From positions 4,471,001 through 4,535,000 of the forward strand of contig NZ_CP116339.1 in assembly GCF_028198165.1 (NCBI RefSeq): a DNA stretch of 64,000 bases, read 5' to 3'. The notes under the pieces are model-generated. The model was not told the DNA's origin, ran no database searches, and was given only the letters and a program-made list of their open reading frames with translations. Source of the DNA: Pseudoxanthomonas sp. JBR18. GTDB taxonomy: Bacteria; Pseudomonadota; Gammaproteobacteria; Xanthomonadales; Xanthomonadaceae. Below are positions 56,249-64,000 of the stretch, in pieces (position 1 is the first letter of the stretch; each line of letters begins with the position of its first letter). The position numbers and the translations under genes were made by a program.

Positions 56249-56940
56249 CCATGAACCCCGCCATCTCGCGTCCACTCCAGGCCCTCGCCGCCACTGCCGT
56301 GCTGGCGCTGACCGCCGTGCCCGCCTTTGCCATGGACGCCTTCACCGCGACCTACCAGGCCAGCGCCATGGGCATGCAGGGCAATGGACAGATGACCCTG
56401 GCGCCGCAGGGCGCCGGCAAGTGGAAGTACGACATGTCCGTGCGCAACCAGCTGGTCAACCTCAGCCAGTCCACCACGTTCGAGGAGAAGAATGGCCAGC
56501 TGCGCCCGTTGACGTCCAGCGACTCGTCGGTGGTCCTGGTCAAGAGCAAGTCGGTCAAGACCAACTACAACTGGGACAGCAAGCAGGCGACGTGGAGTGG
56601 CGACATCAAGGACAACCGCAAGGGACCGGTGCCGCTGCAACAGGGCGACATGGACGCCCTGCTGATCAACCTGGCCATCGTGCGCGATGTGCACGCGGGC
56701 AAGCCGCTGCGCTATCGCATGCTGGAGAACGGCAAGGCGCGCACGCTGAGCTACCAGATGGATGGCAAGGAAACCATCAACATCGCCGGCAAGCAGGTCA
56801 CCGCCACCAAGGTCAGCCAGGCCGATGGCGACAAGCAGATGATCGTCTGGGTAGTGCCGGACATGCCCGTGCCGGCGCGTATCCTGCAACGCGAGGACGG
56901 TCGGGATTCCTACGAGCTGACCCTGACCTCGTTCAGATAG
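56245..56940 (+). CDS. DUF3108 exported protein (second copy)
   Basis: 231 residues, a paralogue of the preceding protein: FTATYQASAMG, VPLQQGDMDALLINLA and VPARILQREDG line up with it. Signal peptide ends near AFAMDA. It starts four bases before the stop of the first copy (ATGA). A strong terminator ends the purM-purN-DUF3108-DUF3108 unit. Confidence 0.83.
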   Translation: MTMNPAISRPLQALAATAVLALTAVPAFAMDAFTATYQASAMGMQGNGQMTLAPQGAGKWKYDMSVRNQLVNLSQSTTFEEKNGQLRPLTSSDSSVVLVKSKSVKTNYNWDSKQATWSGDIKDNRKGPVPLQQGDMDALLINLAIVRDVHAGKPLRYRMLENGKARTLSYQMDGKETINIAGKQVTATKVSQADGDKQMIVWVVPDMPVPARILQREDGRDSYELTLTSFR

Positions 56941-56964
56941 CGCGCGGCCGCCACTCAATAAAGA

Positions 56965-56990
56965 AACGCCGGGCAATGCCCGGCGTTTTT
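56965..56990 (+). terminator. Rho-independent terminator of the purM operon
   Basis: AACGCCGGGC (56965-56974) pairs with GCCCGGCGTT (56978-56987) around AAT, then T to 56990. It also touches the stop of the convergent EF-hand gene. Confidence 0.9.
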
Positions 56991-57316
56991 CATTCCTTTT
57001 TTTCCGCCTCGGCCGGCTGCACCTCGGTCCGGCACTCGACCCGGATTTCCTTGCCGCTGCCGCGCCAACGGTAGGTGGTGCAGGTGCGGTTGCCGTCGAC
57101 CTGCTTGTCGGCCACCACCGCGTAGTACGCCTGGGCAATCTCCATCCCGGTGACCTGGCCATCGCCATCCCAGTCCATGTCCTTGGTCTGGATGCCGCTC
57201 AGGCCGGCCGCGCCGATCCAGCCCATCCACGTCACCGCCAGCAGCGCGATCACCAGCAGGACGATCAGCGCCCGCCGCCGGCGCGAGACATGCAGTCGCG
57301 AGCGCAGCGTGCTCAT
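56990..57316 (-). CDS. Small membrane-anchored EF-hand protein
   Basis: 108 residues. A basic N-terminus and one transmembrane helix (about 16-38) lead to a periplasmic domain with a single EF-hand loop, DWDGDGQVTGME, which should bind calcium. Two cysteines (TCTTYR, RVECRT) could form a disulphide. The end is acidic/basic-rich (EAEKKE). Function unknown. Confidence 0.75.
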   Translation of the reverse strand: MSTLRSRLHVSRRRRALIVLLVIALLAVTWMGWIGAAGLSGIQTKDMDWDGDGQVTGMEIAQAYYAVVADKQVDGNRTCTTYRWRGSGKEIRVECRTEVQPAEAEKKE

Positions 57317-57468
57317 GCGCCTGCTCCGCGTGGTGACGATGGAATCGATGGGAAACGGACCAGTGACATGCGAAGCACTCCAGAAACAAGAATTGGCCTG
57401 CGCCCAGGAAGCGCCGACCGATATTCTAGAGCCTGAGCCTTACCGCGAGCGGCAAGCGCCGCTGCGGC

Positions 57469-58890
57469 TCACAGCCGGGTGATGCGGATCCAGTTGAGAT
57501 TCCAGCCGCCCTGGGCCGCGTAGACGCCCAGGCTGTAGGTGCCCGCGGCGACGTTGACCGTCTGCGAGATCGTGGTCCAGTTCTGCCAACCTCCGGTGGC
57601 CGGTACCTGAGCCTGGCCCAGCAGGATGCCGCCGGCATTGAGATCCAGCGACACCGTGCCGCCGGATGGACTGGCCACGCGATACTCGACGAGATAGTTA
57701 CCCGTGGCCGGGAAGGTGACATCCCCGTAGGCCATCCAGTCGCCCTGGTCGATCCAGCCCACATTCAGCCCGCCCTCACTGCAGGCTTCGGTCTGCACGC
57801 CCTGCTGGGCGGTGAAGTCCTCCGCCTCGATGCCCTTCGACCACGCCTGGGACACGGGCGCGACCACGAGGGAGGAGGCCTTGTCGTTGAACCCGTCGGC
57901 CACCAAGCAGGCAGTGTCCGCCGTCTTGGTCAGGCTGGGGCCGCTGAAGTTGTCGTCCTGGTACAAGGTGACCTGGTAACCGGCATTGACCCGCAGCGAG
58001 GACAGGTCGTCATTGCGCACACCACGCGCCTGCAGCTGCGACAAGGAATAGCGACCTTCCGGCAGGGCGACGCCGCTGCCGGCGTAGTTGCAGTCGCGAT
58101 AGACGGTGGCCACGCCAGCCGGCGCGTCGCCCGCCGAGTACACCCGCACGTAGTCCACCGACATGGTGGCCGGCAGCTTGCTCTCATCGACCTCGAAGCC
58201 CGGCCAGTTGCCGCCGATGGCGAAGTTCAGCAGCAGGAAGAACGGGCGATGGAATTCGTCGGTGCCGTTGACCGAATTCTGGATGTTGGCTTCGTGGTAT
58301 TTGGTCCCGTCCACGTACCAGCGGATCGCATTGGCGTCCCACTCCACCGCGTACACATGCCAGTCGCCTACCGTGGTGGCCAGATTGCCGCCGTACTGGG
58401 CATAGGTGTTGTTGGCATCGCTCCAGTGGATCGTGCCGTAGACACGGTTCTCGTCGTTGACGTGCTCCATCACGTCGATCTCGCCCGAGGCGGGCCATCC
58501 CACCTGCGGCAGATTGGCACCCAGCATCCAGAACGCCGGCCAGGCACCCTTGAAGGCCGGGAGCTTCATCCTTGCCTCGATGCGTCCGTAGCGGAAGCTC
58601 GCCAGATCCTGGGTCTTCATCCGCGCCGAGGTGTAACGGAATCCCCCCACGTCCTCGCGACGCGCGGTGATTACCAACGCCCCGTTCTGCACGCTTGCGT
58701 TGGCGCGCTGGTAGTACTCCAGTTCGTTGTTGCCCCAGCCACCTGATCCATTGCCGGTCTCGAACGTCCAGTCCGGCCCGATCGCGCCGTTGAACTCGTC
58801 GTTCCACACCAGTTGCCAGTTCTGCGCGTGCGCATTGGCGGCCAACAGCGTGGCCGACGCCAGCAGAATCCTCCATCCCAGTGCCTTCAT
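57469..58890 (-). CDS. Secreted GH16 beta-glucanase with beta/gamma-crystallin and CBM6 domains
   Basis: 473 residues. Signal peptide (cleavage near AHAQNW); GH16 catalytic domain about 20-270 with the E-x-D-x-x-E active site GEIDVMEHV; a beta/gamma-crystallin-like domain about 280-365 (VYRDCNYAGSG; VTLYQDDNFSGPS); and a C-terminal CBM6-like domain about 370-473 (IEAEDF, QGDWMAYGDV). The enzyme should cut beta-1,3- or mixed-linkage glucans such as laminarin or fungal wall glucan. AAGGAG lies eight bases before the ATG. Confidence 0.9.
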   Translation of the reverse strand: MKALGWRILLASATLLAANAHAQNWQLVWNDEFNGAIGPDWTFETGNGSGGWGNNELEYYQRANASVQNGALVITARREDVGGFRYTSARMKTQDLASFRYGRIEARMKLPAFKGAWPAFWMLGANLPQVGWPASGEIDVMEHVNDENRVYGTIHWSDANNTYAQYGGNLATTVGDWHVYAVEWDANAIRWYVDGTKYHEANIQNSVNGTDEFHRPFFLLLNFAIGGNWPGFEVDESKLPATMSVDYVRVYSAGDAPAGVATVYRDCNYAGSGVALPEGRYSLSQLQARGVRNDDLSSLRVNAGYQVTLYQDDNFSGPSLTKTADTACLVADGFNDKASSLVVAPVSQAWSKGIEAEDFTAQQGVQTEACSEGGLNVGWIDQGDWMAYGDVTFPATGNYLVEYRVASPSGGTVSLDLNAGGILLGQAQVPATGGWQNWTTISQTVNVAAGTYSLGVYAAQGGWNLNWIRITRL

Positions 58891-59095
58891 GGCATCTCTC
58901 CTTGTCCCGGGCCGGCAAGGCGACGTGTGCCACCTAGCCCTCCCCGGGAGCCAGGACATCCACGGATCACACGACGGCTCCGCGCAGGCGGCCCATTGCT
59001 GCATGCCGGAGCGCGCCGACCTTACCCGAGGTCATTGCACGGATTGTTGCGCGTCGCAGCATCGCCTGCAGCGCATGGCCGCAGGCGGCGTGGAC

Positions 59096-60403
<1,308 letters not shown>

Positions 60404-60634
60404 TTAAGCGGCTTCGTCGGGGGTGACGGTCTTGAGTTGGAGCGCGTGGATCGCCCCGCCCATCAGTTCGCCCAGCGTGGCGTAGACCATGCGATGGCGT
60501 GCCAGCGGCAGTTTGCCCTGGAAGACCTCGCTGACGACGGTGGCCTCGAAATGCACGCCGTCATCGCCCTGCACGCGCGCCTGGGCGCCAGGCAGGCCCT
60601 TCTCGATGAGTTCACGGATGGTTTCGGCGTCCAA
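60404..60634 (-). CDS. ibaG: BolA-family protein IbaG
   Basis: 76 residues with the class-II BolA fold: VHFEATVVSEVFQGKLPLARHRMVYATLG and a C-terminal HALQLKT, split by one turn. IbaG pairs with monothiol glutaredoxins in Fe-S trafficking and acid resistance. The start is TTG, fixed by AGGAGG eight bases upstream on this strand. It is divergent from kdsD with only 17 bases between the two starts. Confidence 0.92.
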   Translation of the reverse strand: MDAETIRELIEKGLPGAQARVQGDDGVHFEATVVSEVFQGKLPLARHRMVYATLGELMGGAIHALQLKTVTPDEAA

Positions 60635-60647
60635 CGGCCTTTCCTCC

Positions 60648-60667
60648 TAAAATGGCCGACCATTCTA
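60648..60667. promoter_or_regulatory. Overlapping divergent -10 elements between ibaG and kdsD
   Basis: Plus strand TAAAAT (60648-60653); minus strand TAGAAT (60667-60662). Each lies just before the expected start of transcription in its own direction. The -35 regions are not clear. The plus-strand element would suit an internal kdsD start at 60688. Confidence 0.35.
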
Positions 60668-61695
60668 CGCCCACGGCACCTGACCTGATGCCCTCCACCG
60701 CGCAGTCCAGCGTTCCAGTCGACGATGCCGCCCTGGCTGCCAGCGGCCGTCGCGCCGTGCAGATCGAAGCCGAGGCCCTGCACGCGCTGGCCCAGCGCAT
60801 CGATGGTCCATTCTCGGCGGCCTGTCGGCTGATCCTGGCCGGGACAGGCCGGGTGGTGGCGATGGGCATGGGCAAGTCGGGCCATATCGCACGCAAGATC
60901 GCCGCAACCCTGGCTTCCACCGGCACCCCGGCCTTTTACGTGCACCCGGCCGAGGCCGGCCACGGCGACCTGGGCATGATCACCGACGCGGACATCGTGC
61001 TGGCGGTGTCCTATTCGGGCGAGTCCGACGAGATCCTGATGCTGTTGCCGGTGCTCAAGCGGCAGGGCAATGCGGTCGTGGCGATGACCGGACGCCCGGC
61101 GTCCACCCTGGCCCGCGAAGCGGATGTGCATCTGGACGTCAGCGTGCCGGCCGAGGCCTGTCCGCTGCACCTGGCCCCGACCTCCAGCACCACCGCCACC
61201 CTGGCCATGGGCGACGCGCTGGCCGTGGCCCTGCTGGAGGCGCGCGGCTTTACCTCCGAGGATTTCGCCCGTTCCCATCCTGCCGGCAGCCTCGGGCGCC
61301 AGTTGCTGCTGCACATCGCCGATGTGATGCACGTGGGCGAGGAGATCCCCTGCGTGCCGCAGGACGCCACGCTGGCCCAGGCGCTGGTGGAAATGAGCCG
61401 CAAGCGCTTGGGCATGACCGCCGTGGTCGATGCTGGCAACATCCTGCGCGGGATCTTCACCGACGGTGACCTGCGCCGGGCGCTGGACACGGCCGGACTG
61501 GATATCCATGCCACGCGCATCGACCAGGTCATGACCCGCAACCCGGTGACCATCGGCGCCCAGGCGCTTGCGACCGAAGCGGCGCGGCTGCTGGAGACGC
61601 GCAACATCGGCTCGGGCCTGATCGTCGTCGACGCACGGAATCAGGTCATCGGCGCGCTTAACATTCACGACCTGTTGCGAGCCCGCGTGGTGTAA
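60652..61695 (+). CDS. kdsD: D-arabinose-5-phosphate isomerase KdsD
   Basis: 347 residues. A SIS sugar-isomerase domain (GMGKSGHIARKIAATLASTG, split; SYSGESDEIL) is followed by two CBS motifs (about 215-330; IRRP-like DRVVMTRNPVTIGA). It isomerises ribulose-5-phosphate to arabinose-5-phosphate for Kdo in lipopolysaccharide. ATG 60652 has no Shine-Dalgarno; ATG 60688 is an alternative start. First gene of kdsD-kdsC-lptC-lptA-lptB. Confidence 0.93.
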   Translation: MADHSTPTAPDLMPSTAQSSVPVDDAALAASGRRAVQIEAEALHALAQRIDGPFSAACRLILAGTGRVVAMGMGKSGHIARKIAATLASTGTPAFYVHPAEAGHGDLGMITDADIVLAVSYSGESDEILMLLPVLKRQGNAVVAMTGRPASTLAREADVHLDVSVPAEACPLHLAPTSSTTATLAMGDALAVALLEARGFTSEDFARSHPAGSLGRQLLLHIADVMHVGEEIPCVPQDATLAQALVEMSRKRLGMTAVVDAGNILRGIFTDGDLRRALDTAGLDIHATRIDQVMTRNPVTIGAQALATEAARLLETRNIGSGLIVVDARNQVIGALNIHDLLRARVV

Positions 61696-61744
61696 GACCG
61701 GTTGCGCCGCGTTCCATCCCCCTTTCTTTCGCAAGTCCCGCAGG

Positions 61745-62293
61745 ATGCATCTGAGCCATCTCCACAACATCACCGACGAACTGCTGGACCGAGCCTCACG
61801 CGTGCGCCTGGCCTGCTTCGATGTCGACGGCACGCTGACCGACGGCGGGCTGTTCCTCGACGCCGACGGCCGCGAAGCCAAGACCTTCCACGTGCAGGAC
61901 GGACTCGGCCTGGTCCTGCTGCGCCGCCACGGGATCGAGGTGGCGCTGGTGACCGCCCGCAGCGGCCAGGTCGTCGAGCACCGTGCGCGCGAGCTGGGCA
62001 TCGGCGTGCATCAGGGCGTCAAGGACAAGCTGACAAAACTGCAAGCCCTGTGCGCCGAACGTGGCCTCGGCCTGGACCAGGTGCTCTTCATGGGCGACGA
62101 CCTGGCCGACCTGACCAGCCTGCGCAACGTCGGCCTGGCGGTGGCGCCGGCCAATGTCCATCCATGGGTCGCGCCTGCCGCCCACTGGACCACCCGCGCC
62201 GCCGGTGGCCGCGGCGCCGCGCGCGAAGTCTGTGACCTGGTGCTGGCGGCCCAGGGCCACGTGGACAAGCTGCTGCAGGAGGGGGCCGCGTGA
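61745..62293 (+). CDS. kdsC: 3-deoxy-D-manno-octulosonate-8-phosphate phosphatase KdsC
   Basis: 182 residues, HAD-type. The nucleophile motif CFDVDGTLTDGG and the acidic GDDLADL are present. It dephosphorylates Kdo-8-phosphate. Its stop overlaps the lptC start (GTGA, 62290). Confidence 0.95.
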   Translation: MHLSHLHNITDELLDRASRVRLACFDVDGTLTDGGLFLDADGREAKTFHVQDGLGLVLLRRHGIEVALVTARSGQVVEHRARELGIGVHQGVKDKLTKLQALCAERGLGLDQVLFMGDDLADLTSLRNVGLAVAPANVHPWVAPAAHWTTRAAGGRGAAREVCDLVLAAQGHVDKLLQEGAA

Positions 62294-62850
62294 GCTGGCG
62301 CGCCGGCTTGGGCTGGTGCCTGCTCGCAGGCGTGCTGGTGTTCGGCTGGCTGGCCTGGAACAACCGGCACAAGCCCGCAGCGGTCGCGGTGGACCCCAAC
62401 AAGTACGACTACATCATGCACGACTTCACCATGGTCGCCCTGGACAAGGAGGGCCAGGAGTCGGTCACGCTGGAGGCGCCGGAGATGCGACGGCTGGCCA
62501 GTGACGAGACCTACACCATCACCGACCCGACCTTCCTGATGCCCGACAAGGAGGGCGCGCACTGGAAGATGGTCAGCAAGACCGGCTGGGTCGCGGCCAA
62601 GGGCGAGAAGCTGCGCATGGAAGGCGACGTGGTCGGCACCAGTCCACCCGGCACGGCCCCGTCCACGTTCAAGACCACGCTGCTGGATATCTATCCGGAT
62701 CAGCACCTGGCCTCGACCGACCGCGAGGTGGTCCTGACCCAACCCGGCGCCACCATGAGCGGCACGGGTTTCGAAATCGATTCGCAGACCCAACAATACA
62801 AGTTCAAGTCCAAGGTGAGATCGCGCTATGTCCCCAAATCTGCGCAGTAA
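62290..62850 (+). CDS. lptC: Lipopolysaccharide export protein LptC
   Basis: 186 residues. One N-terminal transmembrane helix (about 5-22) and a jellyroll periplasmic domain (YIMHDFTMVAL, EGDVVGTSP) fit LptC, the inner-membrane partner of LptBFG. GTG start coupled to kdsC; its end overlaps lptA by 23 bases. Confidence 0.92.
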   Translation: MSWRAGLGWCLLAGVLVFGWLAWNNRHKPAAVAVDPNKYDYIMHDFTMVALDKEGQESVTLEAPEMRRLASDETYTITDPTFLMPDKEGAHWKMVSKTGWVAAKGEKLRMEGDVVGTSPPGTAPSTFKTTLLDIYPDQHLASTDREVVLTQPGATMSGTGFEIDSQTQQYKFKSKVRSRYVPKSAQ

Positions 62851-63396
62851 TGCAGGCCCGCTGCTGCTGATGACTGGTCTGGCGATGGCCTTGCTCGCCG
62901 GTGGCGCGCTGGCCAAGACCTCCGATCGCAATCAGGAGATGAACCTGGATGCCGGTTACCAGGACGGCAACGTCACCCAGGATGGCGTGATCCACCTGGA
63001 CCAGGGCGTGCACCTGACCCAGGGCACGCTGGACATCCAGGCCACCAAGGGCCAGATCGTGCGCAAGAACGGCGAGATCACCCAGGTCACCTTTACCGGA
63101 GGACCGGTGAAGCTGAAGCAGATCAACGACGATGGCACCCCGATGAACGCGCAGGCCGACCTGATCGTCTACGACCTGATGAAGGAAATCATCACCCTGA
63201 CCGGCGATTACACCGTCACCTCGCCCAAGGGCTCCAACTCCGGCCAGAAGATGGTCTACAACACCAAGACCGGCAACATGCAGAGCGGCGGCGATGGCTC
63301 GCGCGTGCATACGGTGATCCAGCCCAAGAACAAGTCCCCCGGGGCCACGGTGGGCTCGCCCACCCAGGTGCCGCCGGCCAAGCCGGGGAACAAGTA

Positions 63397-63397
<1 letters not shown>
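62828..63397 (+). CDS. lptA: Lipopolysaccharide transport periplasmic protein LptA
   Basis: 189 residues. Signal peptide ends near ALAKTSD. The repeated beta-jellyroll strands ([28 protein letters not shown]) fit LptA, the periplasmic bridge carrying lipopolysaccharide to the outer membrane. A Pro/Gly/Lys-rich tail follows. The TAATG end overlaps the lptB start. Confidence 0.94.

Positions 63398-64000
<603 letters not shown>

Overview
The window is GC-rich, densely coded chromosomal DNA from a gammaproteobacterium, most likely of the Xanthomonadaceae/Lysobacteraceae (Xanthomonas, Stenotrophomonas, Pseudoxanthomonas and relatives). The main evidence is a fused aspartate kinase/diaminopimelate decarboxylase next to a MurL/MurD2 pair (the L-glutamate/epimerase peptidoglycan route described in Xanthomonas), an AmgK/MurU cell-wall recycling pair beside a bifunctional ManC/XanB-type enzyme, and intergenic repeats of the kinds common in this family. 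The genus cannot be fixed from the sequence alone. No tRNA, rRNA, CRISPR, prophage or insertion sequence was recognised.

Layout. 1-6.5 kb: a CorC/HlyC-type protein cut by the left edge, an ExoD-like membrane protein, a periplasmic PhnD-like binding protein coupled to a GGDEF-EAL enzyme, TrmJ and SuhB. 6.5-7.3 kb: a gene-free composite repeat. 7.3-12.6 kb (minus strand): lysA/lysC fusion, murL, murD2. 12.8-17.2 kb: three PhzF-family genes in a row and an IclR regulator fused to an SMP-30-like propeller. 17.3-26.7 kb: mainly envelope and stress genes (glycine-zipper protein, OsmC, HU-like protein, M23 peptidase, three small exported proteins, DJ-1/PfpI, 3-hydroxybutyrate dehydrogenase, a CBM9/DUF5916 barrel, a SET methyltransferase).

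26.8-34 kb: a cytochrome c, then the SUF iron-sulphur operon (regulator, sufB, sufC, sufD, sufS) with a repeat between sufB and sufC, a three-copy REP-like array, a GNAT acetyltransferase and a Rieske ferredoxin. 34-42.2 kb: an iron-acquisition island made of a catecholate TonB receptor and PiuC, then PepSY-TM, DUF2271, DUF4198, ApbE and a membrane-anchored flavodoxin/NADPH reductase. Both halves are preceded by well-formed sigma70-type promoters overlapped by Fur-box-like sequences. This island, read as an iron-regulated flavin-dependent reductase system, is the best candidate for an incompletely described system.

42.4-58.9 kb: HutD, ComEA, an M20 peptidase, a GlsB-like protein, KgtP, ManC, AmgK-MurU, PerM-Hda, DUF2066, PurM-PurN, two DUF3108 proteins, an EF-hand membrane protein and a GH16/crystallin/CBM6 secreted glucanase. 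59-64 kb: murA-ibaG, and on the other strand the lipopolysaccharide run kdsD-kdsC-lptC-lptA-lptB (cut by the right edge). Envelope construction (MurA, MurD2, MurL, AmgK/MurU, Kds, Lpt) and iron/Fe-S handling are the two main themes.
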